The notes below the pieces were generated by a model. That model was not told where the DNA came from and made no database searches. It saw only the letters and a list, made by a program, of their open reading frames with translations. A program made the position numbers and the translations under genes. From NCBI GenBank assembly GCA_020086605.1, contig JACBWW010000018.1, positions 14,708,025 through 14,772,024 of the forward strand: a stretch of 64,000 nucleotides of DNA, written 5' to 3'. Below are positions 15,030 to 29,855 of this stretch, one piece after another (position 1 is the first letter of the stretch; every line of letters begins with the position of its first letter). Source of the DNA: Lanius collurio. Its lineage: Eukaryota > Chordata > Aves > Passeriformes > Laniidae.

Positions 15030-15830
15030 CTATCTGCCATAGAGATCCTGCCACCCACTGTTACACTCACCTGTTAGAGCACTTCTGTTATTTTTAATTA
15101 ACCACATCCAAAATAAAACTACCAGCTCAGTCCTCAAGTGAGTCTAACTTGAATTCATGTCCTCTCAGTAACAGCAAGGGCTGCTGTAAGTGCAGTAAAA
15201 TGCATCAGCCTGCTAAGGGACAGTGAGGCAGAAAGTCCCTGACCATACCAGGAAGTTCTGGAAGGCAAACAAGGCTCCTTCTCCAGCTAGAACACCAGGT
15301 CTTATTTTGCAGTTAGGCAAGAGAAGATAAAGGGACAAGCAAATTTCCTGCTGTGATTGGGCATTTGCAATGCAGTCCCTATAACTGCATCTCATTCCTA
15401 GCAGCATCAGTCTACACAGTGCTGGGTTATTATGTAGTGTCTTGGACTGCTTGGAGGTAATAAGCATTCACCGAAAATGGACTGCTATTAGGCACTGGCA
15501 AAAGCTGATTATAATAGTGCCAGCACTGGAATATGTTTTCCAACCATTTACAAGAGGAGTAAAATAACAGGAGTGAAAAAAAAAAATCACATTTGCCAGT
15601 GTTTGGAGCGTAGTGTGCTCTACATACAATTATCGAGAGAATGACAGGAAATTGACCCATTTACTCAGAAAAGTTCCTATCGTGTTCTGCACTATTTCAT
15701 TTCATGCCCATTTGAGAACAAGTCATTTCTCTTCAGGGCAGAAGATAAATTGTCAGCTCATACACACATCTCTTTCCATTGCCAGGCACAAAAATATCAC
15801 AAAGAAGCATTTTCCTGCCCTCTGCTTAAT

Positions 15831-15855
15831 TTTCTTCTTCTTCTTCATCTTCTCT
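15831..15855 (+). repeat. TTC/CTT microsatellite
   Basis: A run of TTC units with one interruption (TTTTCTTCTTCTTCTTCATC, then TTC). It is pyrimidine-rich on the plus strand and GAA-rich on the LPP sense strand. Confidence 0.8.
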
Positions 15856-18326
15856 AATAAATGGTGCTAACTATAAAAGTCAACAGACTGTAAATAAACT
15901 CAATTCTATTCCTACCTTACCTAATGATTGATTTTTGGACACAACGTATTCCACCCACAAGGTCTCTTGTCTGATTCAACCACTTTTCTCAGCACCAGAG
16001 AAAAATCAGATAACCTCAGTGGAACAGCTTCATGCAAAACCAGAAACATTTGGCAACTACAGTTTTCTTAATGGCACATTGCAATACAGGCTACAGAGCA
16101 CGCCAGTGCTCAGCTCTGTGTCAGTGTGGGGGCAGTTCTGGGCATTTAGGCAGAGGGGCTGTCAGCAGGGCCATTCCAGAAGAGCAGCATGAAGAGGTGC
16201 TTGGATTATGTATGTGCACCTTGGACAGGGTGTGGGGAAGCCCCAGGCAGCTTCTCAGCTCTGCCCTCGGACTTACTCTGCCCATTTGAGCCCATCACTT
16301 CTCACTCTGAACGTGCTTGACAGAGGGCAAAAGAGCAACTGGATCACCATCATGGACAGGAAATTCACACAAAAAGGAGCTAGAGACCTGAAGACAGCAA
16401 GCTCCATGGGGAGGGCCAGCATGTGCATGTAAGAAGAAAAAAAGACATCATGGAAATGTCTCTATCTACATGCTAAGCCTGGGTTTCTAGAGAACTGAGC
16501 TTGCTGTTCCTGCTCCCTTCAAGTGGCAATGCTCAGCTCTGTTTAGTATCAAGGACATCAATCAACACAGAATTCAACAGCATCCCTGATGGAAGTGCCA
16601 GTAGTCTGGGTTTGCAAGAACACAGGTGTCTCCCATGCTGTACAGCTGGAGAACTGCTAATGTAAGGATGAGCCTTGGGCACAGAGGAGCCAGCATGGCA
16701 ATAATTTTGTACTCCCCACCTCCTCAGATCCATCAAACACCATTCCAGTCCACAGCTGCTTTCTTTGTTCCCTCACACCAGTTTCTTGAGGTTTAAATTA
16801 GAGCAGCTCCACAAACTCGCGGCTCACACAACTTTTCCTGCAGCTGGCATGTTGGGCAGCACACCCCAGCTTATCCTCCAGCCCTTGCTTTGCAAGGTGC
16901 AACTTCTTTCACGTGTCCATAGTGCACACAGTACTGAACACACTACTCATTTACTCTGGAACCTTATATTCAACCTGATCACTCAACACTGTTCTTTCAC
17001 CTGAAGAGTATCTTCCCTGTGCTCTTCCATCCTGGAGCATCATTTCTAGGAGTGAAAATTACGGATCATTTGGAGCCGGAAATGAGATGAGGAAGGGAGC
17101 TCAGAGCCAGAACCAGCCTCAGTAGTTGCAGCACTCCAATCTTATACTGAGCACAGCAAAACTCATGTTTTGCACAGAAACCAGTCATGGAAAATGTTAT
17201 TCTGTTATTTGACTATGATGGAGATATGGGACGGAAATATGCAGAATATCAGCTTGGGAAGTGCAAAGAAAAGAAGAGCCTTTCTTTACAAACAAGCAAA
17301 ATATTCAAGGTTCTGTTAATTCACATCTGGACTACTTCCCCTCTCCCCCACCAAACCTGTTCCCCAGGTAGTAAAAGGCATCAGCAGAGTAACAAAAGGA
17401 GGAGTCTCCAGGTCAAGAATCATATGGAAATTATAGTCAAACCCAGATTGTTTGGATCTGGTCTTTGTCCCAGAGAAAAGCTGTTTGCTCCTGCTTAGTA
17501 CAGAGCCCAGCTGCCTCGGAAACCCAGAGTCTGCACATTCCTACAGGGAATGTGAAAAAGAGGGAGAGAGAAATAAAACAGCTCCCTTCCTCACAGTGAG
17601 AGGGTTTTGTTCCTCTCTGGCCAACAGTATAGACCTCTAGACATGTGCAAGAGAACAGCAGAGATCATTACCTGCTGGGGAATAGGACTGTGCCCCTCTG
17701 TGAGGGCAGCCAGAGTCACTCAACTCCCTAGGAAAAACAGTGGAAACATTAGGAGACACTTTTACCTTCCTGTCTTCATCAGCTAAAGAAAGACTTTCCT
17801 GTGGCTAATCACACATTTTAGCACTAAGGCAGTGACTGTCCCCTAACTGCAAACATCTGCCTCCAGCCCAGCCCTGACCACTGGCATGGGGTGGCTGCAG
17901 GATGGGATGGTGGTCCCTCACTTCCTGCCCTGTGGTGCACACACTGTCATGGGAACATGACCATTTCTGAAATGGGATCCAGCACTGGAGGTGCCACCCC
18001 CTCACTGTGTGCAACCCCCTGCTATGTGCCAACCCCATCCATTCTTCCTCCCAGCTGCCCACCCTGCCTGCTCAAAGCCCACAGAGGCCTTCAGGTCTGT
18101 TAGCTACCAGGACAAACTGAACTCTTCTCTTAAGGTCAGATTCAAAGCCCATCAATCCACATATCTGTGGCAATTTTTCCACTGATGGGATGTAGTTCCA
18201 ATTTTAAATCAGGTAATTGCTTGCTGCTTATCCACAGACCAGGCTCACTGGGCTCACTCTTGGTCCCTTAGAAAATAACCAAATTCTTCCTAACATTGAG
18301 AAAAAGGAGACAGGGCTTTTCAAATT

Positions 18327-18342
18327 CCCCCCCTCCCTCCCC
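18327..18342 (-). other. G-quadruplex-capable tract
   Basis: On the minus strand (LPP sense) the tract reads four G, A, three G, A, seven G. It therefore meets the simple four-run rule for an intramolecular G-quadruplex, in the intron after LIM1. Confidence 0.6.
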
Positions 18343-20420
18343 TTGCTTCCTATTCCTTTGTTTATAAATGTTGAAGTATGAGCTTCATATTGATTCCACA
18401 GCCCTGAAATCCTGTTAATTCCTAGTCAAGGGTAAGACCAGGGATGTGACCCATCCACCATCTGTGCAGGAGCAAACACCCTTGCACACGAGGAAATTTG
18501 CCTCCAACTCCCCACTTTGCTTCATGCATAAATGCTCACCTTCTGTCAGCATGAAAAAAAAAATAAAACAAGGAAGAAAGAAAACAAATATCTTCCTCTG
18601 CCAACACACACATGTGTACACATGCACAAATACTCAGGAAAAATTGAAGAATCTGTGGATGGAGGGGTTAGTGCCAGATTTTAAAATTATTAAACATTAT
18701 GTACAAAGAAAACATAATGAGCTCCTACGGGATGTAGAAAAAATTACCCATGAATGAGAGGAAAATGGATAACCACTCCTGGGTTTGCCACTAGTGAATT
18801 ATTTAATAATCACTCCCCAGCAGATGGAATACATTTATCCACCCCATTGGAGCACATTTTGCAATTTATTTACACTGCTTTAAAATATGATTATTTATTT
18901 AAAAAATAAACAAGGTATTCACAAGGGAAAAGGGAAGGAAACAAGCTTAGAGGGGGGAAAAGTATGTTTTGAGCTTTTCAGTTAATTTTATGGAATTTCC
19001 ACTAAAATTCACTTGAATCTTCCTTACTTCTGTTTTAGAAAACAGAAATTGAAAACTCTTTTGATCAAACCAGTCTAGATTCTTCACATACTCGAGAGGA
19101 TCACTTCATGAGATGGGGTCTATGTCTCATGTCTTTCATTAGCCACATTGTCTTGTGTACCACAAATCAGATTCAGCTCCTATTTATTTCAAAGAAAACA
19201 TTAAAATTGGGATCAGCGGGAGCAGGCCCATAACTGAGACTAATTTGTTTTATAGGATCCAGTCCCATATCTAAGCTAGAGTGACCCCAACCCACGGCTC
19301 AAACAGCACTCAGCCTTGCCATTTAATTAGCTACTTAGTCTAAAATGCAAAGGGTGCCATTTAGCAAAGTTTGAAAATGCAAAAGGTACCCTTTAGTACC
19401 TTATAAGTGCATAAGTGTATTGCCTGCTCCCAAAATTAAAATAGCAGTTGTGAGCAAAAGGCTGTGCCCACTCAACAGCAAAGTGTGCTACAGATAATTG
19501 CAGACTGATCTGGACAAACCTGAGGGAAAGTCCATGAGAGGAAGGAATACCTTTCCCAGGCAAATGCCAAATCATTTCAGATTCAATTCAGGCTTCCAGA
19601 TTCTTCCTGTGCAAGTCTGTGTGTATGTACAGGTATACATTAGCCATGGAGGGCTGCACAGAAACTCTATTACCCAGCTGGGCACAGTTGTTTTTAGGAG
19701 CCAGAAGTCATCTGGGAGAGGGGAGGTCAAGAGAAACTCCACAGTGTAACACAAGCTTTCATACTCTGCCCAAAGAAAACACCAAAAACCCCAAGCCCTA
19801 AATCACTATTCCCTCACCAAAGAAAAAACTAGTTGCTGTTGGTGAAATCTCTTCACAAATTTTTCAAAAATCCATTATGATTTTCTTTAAAATCAGTGAA
19901 GTTTACTCATGTATCTCAAATGTGGAAGAGTCCCATGGTGAAACCATCAATGGTTATTGGAGACACAACACTTTCTAAAGTGACTGAAGAATGACTTACT
20001 ACTAAGAGTTTAAGTCTCATTGTCAAGAGTGGGTTAGCAAACCAAAAGCAGCCAATCCCTCAGTCATTTATGTGCTTTGGAAAAAGTTTCCCCAGGTCCT
20101 GATGATATTTCCTCTCTCACACTTTGCCTCCCTTCCCTAGACCAGGAAAATCTGCAATTAATATGAATCAAGAATAGATATTTTGTAAAATATTTCACCT
20201 TAAACAAAATAAAAATCTGAAAGACTAAAATCGAGCTGCAGGCATGGATACCAGTGCTTTACCACCTAGCTAGTTCAGCAAAAGGGCTGCTCTATAAATA
20301 AACTAGTATAGTGAATGCTAGATATCTTTAAACTTAAAATGGACTACTAGAATACCCTTACTTAGTTCAGACTGAGGAGAGCAAATCAATGTGTCCTCCT
20401 AACTAAGAAAAGGCTCAAAC

Positions 20421-20452
20421 ATTAAGCAAATCCTCTATTAAGCAAATCCTCT
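20421..20452. repeat. Perfect 16-bp tandem duplication
   Basis: ATTAAGCAAATCCTCT is present twice with no spacer (20421-20436 and 20437-20452). The identity of the copies suggests a recent slippage event. It may be polymorphic. Confidence 0.9.
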
Positions 20453-23400
20453 CTTGAACAGGGAGTGCTGCACTTTCAACAAAAAATCCAAACTGACCTC
20501 TACAATCTCAGCATCCTGGAAGAGGAAAAGCAAATTCACTGTATATTATTTCTGGAAAGAGAGAGATCAGATTTCAAAAATTGCTTCCACCACAACAATC
20601 TAACACATGATGACAGACAGTACATAGGTGCATGTCTGTGGTGGGATGTGGACAATACAGACAAGGGAGCAAAGTTCTCCCTATGTCCTCCTGAAAAAGA
20701 AGGATGGAAATGTCAAACACCTTGTGTGGAGTTATGCACACATTTATTTTAAAGACAGGAAGGATTAAATACATCTACATGAGGGAAAGAAAAAGTGTTT
20801 AAACAACAGTAAATAAAAAGGATTTAGTGGCATTAATGAAGAACTCCCTTAAACTAGCATGCCACCATTAAAGTAATTAATAGGGCATGCAGGACATTTC
20901 AGCAGAAAGTGAGCAGTGCTTGCATTAGAGTCTTTTAAGTTTTCACATGACCTCAAGACAGACTGCAGCATTCCTGTGCAAAAGTACCCTCTAAAAAAAA
21001 GATGGGGGCATTCAAGTCTATAAAAGAGTGATTTTAAAATTTAAATTATATGGTCTAAGTCTAAAATGCAAAGGTTAAGGGAATATTAGAAGGGCAATAA
21101 TTCTATCTGATTAAACTTTTATCCAAAGTGACAATAAAATGTTCAAAATGAATTAAGGATTTTATTAACAGATGCAGAGGCTCTATAAAAGAGTTTGAAA
21201 TCTAAGTACCAGAGAGGAGAGGTTTAGGTTTTTTTGTCTGGATGGAGGTGATATTGCTATAAAACTTTAATCTTATTGCCATGCCACAGTGAAAGTAAAA
21301 CTTTCAGAGGTAATAGAGCAAATCAGGACTGCTTTCTCTCCCTGCTCTGTATTGCAAGGCCCTCTTTCCAGAATATAAGAATGTGCACGTTCTATGCATG
21401 GCATTGATCCTGTAGGTGACAGACACATGTGGACAGGTTATGGGCTGATGATTCACCCGGGCTTCTGCTGGTTGTAGCAGTCCCAAGGTGGTAAATACAG
21501 GCAAATTATATGGACCATTTCAAATGAGTACAGAGTAAAAATTGGTGCTATGCCACCAGGGACTCTTCAGAACATCTCAGCCTTTCCAAAACAGAATTCA
21601 CTATTCCAGGACAGTTTCAGACGTTTGACTTGTTTATTAGTACCTGTATGTAGTAAGAGGTTAGCACCAATTTCCGAGCCCTTGAACAAAGGCATTTCAC
21701 TACTTTAGAATGATCAAGTTTAAGTCAGCCATAAATCTGTGGAACAGGATAAAAAACAAGACTTTCGTGAAAATTATTACTAAATACTAGATACGATTTA
21801 GAGCACAGCTCAGCTCCATCAGGGCATTTAGCAGCCATGATTTCGGCCATCACTAATTTTTGCTTCTGTTTTGCTGCTGCTAAATTCTGGCAACTTGGTT
21901 GCCTTGGTGATGGCTGCAGCGCCTGTGGCAGATGCACTGGAAGACACCCTGCAAAGTGGTTTGGCTTTTCCAGGAACTCTTGAGCCTTTTGCATGTTGAC
22001 AGGAATGCTGTGATGGCCAGCTGTGCCTAATCCCACCACCCTCCAACCTGCCAGTGTCAGCACTGGGCACAACCTGGCCCCCAGCCAGCCCCTGTCACAC
22101 CCTCCACGGGAGGACCCAGGGCTCAACCTCTCTCAGTCCCCACAGAGCCCCATCGTGCTGCAGCTGGCCCCATTCCTTGCTGAGGAGCCCAAAGGGCACC
22201 TTCAGGCATGGCCACACCCTTCTGTGGCCCTGCAGCACACACAAGAAAAGCACAGCTCCTCAGAGGAGCAACCGACTGCAAATTGCCAGGGAGACTAGGA
22301 TGTCAAACAAATATTTTTCTTTTCACAACAGAACATAAATATTTGGCAGCACATTTAATTTAAAAAGTCTAGAAGTTACTCAAAGAGATTGGCGAACGTT
22401 GCTATGATGTTCGTTTGCTTCCTAAAATATGACCAGTCACAGATGGCTTGCTGTAGGAAATATTAAATAAATTTTTTAAAGTGTTGTCTGGCTTGAACAC
22501 AGATTGCATTTACACAGATACCTTTGTTGGTGGAATGCCAAGATGGTGTATTGGTTCAAACACGACCTTAAACAAAAAACTACCTTGTCAGGAGCTAATG
22601 GAATATTCATACTTAAAATCTCAATCCCTGATAACATCTGAGAATTATTTTACATTTCAACACTGTTATTTTTCCTCCTCTTGCTGTATCTCCCTTCACA
22701 AACAAGGGAAAATATCTCAGTTTGGTCAGTAGCAACTTTTAGGTTTTGGGCACAAAAAAACCATTACTTTTTAAACCTTTGAAGCAGTTTGAAAAAATGC
22801 CTATATAAAGAGCATTAAGTGATGTGAGAATCTGGAAAGCCACTCAGTATTAAAGAGTCAAACAACAAGGATGCAAATACAATGAGCTGCAGCCTTAAAC
22901 TATCACACATTAGTAGATTGACTTCAGCAAGAAAATAAAAATGAAAACAATACAAAGACTTTTTTCAATGGCCAGCATCTGCAGAAGCACATTCCTACAG
23001 TGACTAAAGACTATCAAATCTGTGCTTTATAACCTCTGACCAAAGAGGTCACAAAGATTCTTGGTTTATTTCTTTCTCCCTCCATAAAGCTCCATTTTTA
23101 ACAAGAACAAAAGCCTTTGGAAACATGGACATGCAGCATAAAAACTGCCACCAGTTTCTAACTGCCAGCACTTACTGCACAGCCTCGGAGAGCTGCGTGG
23201 TAAGTCTGCTTTGAGAGCTACAGCATCAGGTTGGTGTGGAAAACCTACATGGTGCTTCTGTGTCAAATGTTTGTCAGGAACCAGCAGCCACAGAAAAGCA
23301 GGGACAATACTGAGCAGATCTCATCACTCATTTTAAGCAATCCAGATGCCCCATCAGTTCTGTGCTCACCCATGTGCGTGGTGCCATTCCTGCCTAACCC

Positions 23401-24195
23401 ACACAGAGACGCGCACACACCGTGGGACCGCCGGTCTCACTGACCACATCAACCTCTCTGCTCCTGGGAAGGCTGCTACCTACCAGTGCACAATAATCTC
23501 CTGTCCTCAGCAAATGCCACAGCATCAGAGTTGAGCTATAATCAGGTTTTCCTTCTGCCCAAAATACCCCAGTGGATGATTTATCTCTTCTGTCAATATT
23601 GTACTTGGCCCACAGCATTGTAATCAACACAGATGAGATGAAACAACAGTCTTACAATTTGCTTTGTCTCTACGTGAGTACAAAACACTCTCCATACTCT
23701 TAGAATCAATAAACCTTTTCTCCTGTCACCATTCCCATTTGTTGCACTTTCCTTACACTGGCATGATTTTGTTTTTTTCTAACCAGAAATCTCCCAAGTC
23801 CACTGGGGTTTCTGTGTGCATGATGGCAAGTTAAATAGTTTCCTCCAAACAAACATTGCATGCAGGCAAATCATGTCCTGGAGTGAAGAGCAGAGGCAAA
23901 CACTAGAGGGAGGATCGACTCACAGACTGAGCTTTTGCCAGAGCAAATTCCTTGGAGTGTGGCTTCACCAAGGAGACGGCTCAAGTGGCATGCTGCAAGA
24001 GCCTGCTGGCCTCCCTGGCACTCAGGCTTGCAAATCACTGTCTGGACTGAAGGAAGAGGGCATCTGGAATTGAGAGTGAGCAAGACAAGACTTTGCTTTC
24101 CAAAAGGCTGCTCAGGGGAAACCATACCTGCTAAATCCAAACACACCCATTCCAGGACAGATTTGGCTCTGTTACCCACAGGTACTGCAGTATGC

Positions 24196-24229
24196 TTTAC
24201 CAGCAGCTCTGCACAGGAGCACTGGTAAA
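24196..24229. other. Short imperfect hairpin
   Basis: TTTACCAG and GCTC pair with GAGC and CTGGTAAA across a seven-base loop, giving a 12-bp stem with a small asymmetric bulge. The flanks do not extend the stem, so it is too short for a typical microRNA precursor. Confidence 0.6.
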
Positions 24230-24806
24230 AATAACCAATACTTAATGGTTTGTTTACTTCAGTGAGTTCTGATTTTTTATGTCTGGACGTTGCAGCACTT
24301 TGACATCACTGCATTAAAAAGGACAGAGCTCCATAATACACAGACCTGATGGAAACACACACCTAAATTACAGGCCCAATTTCAAATAAATCACAGCCTT
24401 CCCAGAATAATTGTCTTCAGCAGTTCAAACTGACAAATAACTATGCAAGTTTACAAGCAAGCACTAGGACTACATGGAAAGGAACACAGCCATGTGTACC
24501 TCCCACCTTTCTAGGTTTTCCAAGAGCCCTCACTCAGCTTTCAGATGTTTGTTCATATTCATGTCCAGTCTCCAAACAGCAGTGATTGGAAATGGGGAAG
24601 AAAAGAGAGCTAACTCCTTCACCTGAAGATCTTTGCAGGCTGAACTGCAACTGGGTAGAAAATTAGGACATGGAAAACCTGAGCTGTACAGTGCAGGATG
24701 TCTTTGTGGTCCTGGATAGATCACTCAAGCTCAGAATAGGAAAAAGCAGGGCTAGAAAACATGCCTGGCTCTGCCCATGTCTAGATCTCAACTATTCCTA
24801 TGAGAT

Positions 24807-24856
24807 GTTTGTCCCACATGTCCTTGAAGGCTTCCAGCAGTGGAGATCCATGATCT
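24807..24856 (-). repeat. CR1-like LINE 3' fragment (antisense)
   Basis: GTCCTTGAAGGCTTCCAGCA followed by GTGGAGATCCATGATC resembles, in reverse orientation, the CR1/L3-like motif around 'gttcttaaagacctccagtgatggagattccacaacctc'. It is a short and diverged fragment. Confidence 0.45.
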
Positions 24857-27800
24857 AAACAAACAGCCTTTAAACTTATTAAGGTCGGATCTCTGCAATA
24901 TGGAGGCAATGCTGTTGCCTTTTCCATAGACTTGCTGTTTACCAAGAAGGTTTATGGAAGCAGAGACCTTGATTCACTGACATACCACAATGAGAGTTCA
25001 TTACAGCAGGATCTCCAGATGCTGCTTGGGCAGCAAAGGGTGAAAGCAGCAAGTAGTTCACTGAGGAGGTGGTGAAGTACAGTTGAAAGAAAAGAGATGA
25101 ATGCTGTAAACACTGGATGTAACTTGCCAATACCCATCTACACTTGACTGCAAATGAGGAAGATACTACAAAGATGTTATTCTTTGCTTATAAGCTATTT
25201 CTGCTAACTTGCAAAGGCAGTAGGCTTTGGGATATGTTCTATAGGGAAAGCTCAACACATAACTAAAAGCCATTGCTAAATGACTTCGCCATCCCTACTG
25301 TAGCATGATCCATAAGTGGATCTATAGCCAGGAGCCATAAAATCCCATTAGTCCTGCAGAAAGGGAGACTATTTTCTTCCAAAGAATATACAGTTGGTCA
25401 GTGGAATTCACCCCATGAGGCAAGAAATTCACTGAATGGCAGCAGCTGGTCCTTCACAATATCATCTTCTCAGTCACTAAGAACTCTTCATTTCCCCTGG
25501 TATAGTTTTTCTGGATTGTACATGTCAAATCAATGCTTAGTCCATATAATCAAAACACGAAAAATGCCTCTTATTATAAAAACACAAGGCAGAGATAAGA
25601 CTACAATTTATGTTGTTATGGCTGCAAACACACACAGGAGGAAAGCTCTGGATTCCAGCAAGCCATCACAAAAGTCTCAAGCAAGCCCAGGTGTGGAGGA
25701 GGAGTCATCACCTAAGATGGGCACATTTTTAAACAAGGGCCATGAAAAGGAATGAAAAGTGATCCATACCTCACAAAACTTTGCACTACCAAGACATCAG
25801 TGAATAGTTAATCAGCACTTCATTCCCAATCTTCCAACACAGATGTATCTATTAAAATGCTGTCCAGCATTATGACACTTTTCCAAAAATATCCCCCTCA
25901 TGACACTGTTCTCATTGTAGCATCAAGTTGCTTCACCTCCACAATCCATAGCTGGTCTTCGTCTAAAGCAACACTCTAGTCATCTTTCTGGAAAACCAAT
26001 TACACCAAGGTATATTGGTCTCAGAATCCATTACCAAGGTGAGCCCAGTGCAATTCTTGGCAGGGCTCACTCTCATGTCTTCCAAGAACACTGTGAATTT
26101 TCCCTCTTACAGGCTTGGTTTGCAGACTTCTTGTCCTGTCCTTGTTGGACAGCAAGATGAATTGGCCCTGTCTTCTTTAATATGAGCCTCTGGGTCTCCA
26201 CAGAGGAGTTCCTGTAAAGCATTACCTCATCATCTCATGGTACTCTTTCTCCCCTTTCTTTATCATTCCAGTTTAGAAAGGAGGTTATTGACCTCTGCTG
26301 ACTCCCCCACCCACCCATCCCTGCAAAGGAACCTTTTCCCCTGCCTCATGACAAAATAAAAGGCATGACCCATCCCCTGTAACAGCTGGTAGGCCACTGA
26401 AAAAACAGATGCAGTCTTCCCGAGGGTCAGCTAAGTTCAGCTGTCCCAGTTCTGACAGAAGCTGCTTCATCGACATATTCTCTCACACACGTTTTCGTAC
26501 CTCCTAGACTCGGACTCCTGGAAGCTCAAGGTGCAGCTTATGCAATAGCATCCCATCCTCCTCTAGCTATGCTCTGATTGCACAAGAACATTTACCACTC
26601 AAAGTAGTAGAGTTTAGCTTATGGCCAGCACTCCTCCTCCACCTTCCATCTCTATTTTTTGTATCAGCTGTTGCTGGGTGTTATCAATAGAAAGAGCTGT
26701 TACACTCTTAAGGGATTTACTAATTTTTCACTTTTACAAATGATCAGTTTACTAGACATAGCAGATTTCCCTTGCCATGATGTTTTTCCCAAGGAATTAC
26801 CAACCGGTAAACCAGCAATGCAATAATCAATAGGAACAAAACACGCCTGTGAGCGAGCCAAAACTCTGGACCTGTTTTGTGGCTGCTGTGCCCATTGACC
26901 ACTTTTGTTGAGGGTAAGAAATACCCAGGGCTGAGCCTGCTGCTGCCTGGCACAGCCCAACTCCATCTCTGTGCTACAGGAGCTGAGCCTTAATGCTTTT
27001 CGATCCACGGGTCACAGGTTCAGCTCCCTGCTGCCGATGACTCACACAGGAGCACCGAACTAAAACTAGCTACACCAGCTTTTTTCTAGGAGAGGATTGA
27101 AGAGCAGCATTGATCTCAATGAAATATTTCGAGGGCAGAAAAATTCCACCACGCAAAGAGTGCGTGACTTCTCTTTAGTTTATTTTATATTTTTGTTCCA
27201 GTTGTCATTTTGAATTCAAACTCTTTGGAAAGCAGGCATAATAGTCTTAATGATCCCATTGAGCAGTTTAAATTCAAATTGTGGAGCACTTGCAATACCA
27301 TGCTGGCAGCACTTTCCATAAATTACTCTCAAATTCAATACGTTGCTTGACAAAAACAAGAATAAAGGGCTTTTTACTTTAAAAAGAAGAAAACTTGTAT
27401 CATAAAAAAAAAATCTTTAAATTATAGTTTCTCTTTTCTGGTCCAATTTAAATTGTTACATAGTTGCTAAATTAGTGCTGTAATCCCTGCTTACAAATTG
27501 CAGAATTATTTTTAAAAATAGATGTAGTTTTACTGCAGGGAACAACCTTACACTTTAAACCCTATGTGCTGCAGGAAGCTGCTCTTGCACAGCTTTCAAC
27601 AATCACACTCACATGCACACACGGTGGGGTTTACAATACAAGTCCCATTGAAGCCAATAGCAGTCTCACCAGAGATTTCAATGAGCACAAATTGAGTTAA
27701 AACTGACATTTTAGAATGATTAGCAAATTTAAGCTTTCCCAGGATGCTCCATGAAACCAGTGGCTCTAGTTTACCATTCTTAAAACATTAGCACTTCTTT

Positions 27801-27924
27801 TGTGTTCTGTTCTGAACTATCTTTTCCTATTGAACTACAGCCACTGATAGGCCAGGAAGTTAGAAGATTGTGAGAGAAAAAAAACCCTCTAAGAAATACT
27901 TTTTTCTGCTCACAAAACAAGTAA

Positions 27925-27958
27925 GGGGGGGGGAAGGGGAAGGGAAAAAAAAAAGGTG
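27925..27958 (+). other. G-run plus A-run tract, G-quadruplex-capable
   Basis: On the plus strand there are nine G, AA, four G, AA, three G and then ten A. The tract is on the LPP template strand. It satisfies the simple four-run G-quadruplex rule. Confidence 0.6.
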
Positions 27959-29794
27959 GAGCACTATGATCCCAAGTTTAAAGCTGAGGAGCAGCAATAA
28001 TCAGGGCATGACTTCCAGGCATAATTCTTCCTCCTTCAAGCATTTCCACAGCTTTAGCACTATGGAAAGATAAACTTCACCTGCAAAAAATCCTTGTAAC
28101 TGATCTTTGGGGATGGTTTTAAGACTAGGTCCTTAATATCTCACAGTGATCAGCAGAAACAGGAAACCTTGATCCCTGGGTCTCCACAAGGCACTGCAGA
28201 GCACAACCACCATCTCCCCTGCTCTAGCTTGACAGACATGAGAGTTTCTTTCTTTTCCTTCTATTATTCACCATTTCTAGCCCACCACTTCTCTTTCATC
28301 TGACCCTTGCTATTTCTGCTTTCCTGTACCCTTCCCCATCCCACCATGATCCTCTCCTCAGGTGGGTCACATTAACTTGAACACAAAAAAAGAAACCCTC
28401 AGAGGCCAGAAGCATCTGCAAGATCTTGCTGCTTTCTGCATTAACTGCAGGAGCTCAGCCCTTCCCAGCCCTCACCTGAGAGTGTACATCTCCAGCTGCC
28501 AACCACCAGACTGCCAGCAGAGGGGATAAGGGATGGAGGAAAATTTCCACGTCCTGGAGAAAGTTATCTGGACATCAAAGAACACCCCATTCACAAAACA
28601 GCAGCATCACTCTTGCCAGACTGGTGTGTCTGGTTAACCTTGTGTTCAGTCCTTACGATAACACGGTATTTGGACAGCAGACAACTGGCACTGATCAAAC
28701 ATCTTGCTCTTCAGTCTTTTATAACAACAGTTCCACTGATATTTCTCTTAGCCTTTTCCCTGCTCTAAGTCCAGTGCTAAAATCTCTTCAACTACTTAGA
28801 GGAAGCAAACCAAATGTTCTTTTGTCAGTAATTTGCCCTGTAAGGGAGGGGAAAAATATACTGATAACATAGTGCAGACACGACGATCATCACGTGCACA
28901 GCAGTGCACGGCTTACACTGGAAACGTATCATGGTATTTCAGATGTTAACTTGACTGTCATAATGACTGGGAAACATCTGTCTCCTATTAACACTTTAGT
29001 TTTTACAGTTGCTTTTAGTTCAGCAGAAGTGTCTTAATGGAGAAGACTGGTACTCTTTTAGAAATAACATCAATAATGAAAGAATCCTTGGATGCAGAGC
29101 AAAACCAGAAAACACACTGGCAACAGAACTCACTGCACTCAGAAAATGTAACAGGAAATTAAACTGATGGGCTTTTGGGTGGGAGGATTTTTGTGTGAAA
29201 GAAATTAACTCTGGTACTCAAATTCCCATTAAGAAAAATATTTCTTTTCAAACAGGTGATCAATTTCCTTAGATGTTAATTCAGACTTTTGGGGAATTTC
29301 ATCTTAATTGGATCACTGATAAATAAAACCAGAAACAAAAACAACAAAGAAAACCCCTTCTGCAGGCTATTTAGGCTTGGTACTGACTAACCAGTAATTA
29401 AATACAGCTCTTGACAGTAATCTTAATTATGGCTTCACTACACCACAACTGAGAAGAGTCACACAACAAACTGAGAAGATTGGCCAATTCTAATTGTTGA
29501 AAAACATTTATTTTTGTTTTTGTGCATAGTTTTTGTATGCATAAGGCCACAAGTCACACCAGTGAATGATTAAAAAATAATCAAAGACTTCAAGAATTTA
29601 TATATCACAGCCAGGCAAGTGTTAATTTATTTTCTTTATATAAATGAAGCCTCTATGGCTTGCATAACAGGTTAAGAGCTTTTGACTTGGGAAAATAGGG
29701 ATGGTGTGCTAGAAATCAGTGTGAATTAGGTAAACTAGGAAACAAATTTCACTGAATTACTCACACATCAGCTGAGAACCCTGTTTTCTCAGCT

Positions 29795-29855
29795 AGCCAC
29801 TGCCCTGAATTAGCTGTGCAGTCTGGGGCCAGTCACACTTGCTGCACCTTCCATA
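29795..29855 (+). repeat. MIR-like SINE core fragment
   Basis: GCCACTGCCCTGAATTAGCT, GTGCAGTCTGGGGCCAGTCA and CTTGCTGCACC follow the MIR core pattern (gccacttactagctgtgtgaccttgggcaagtcac). It is old and diverged. Confidence 0.5.
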
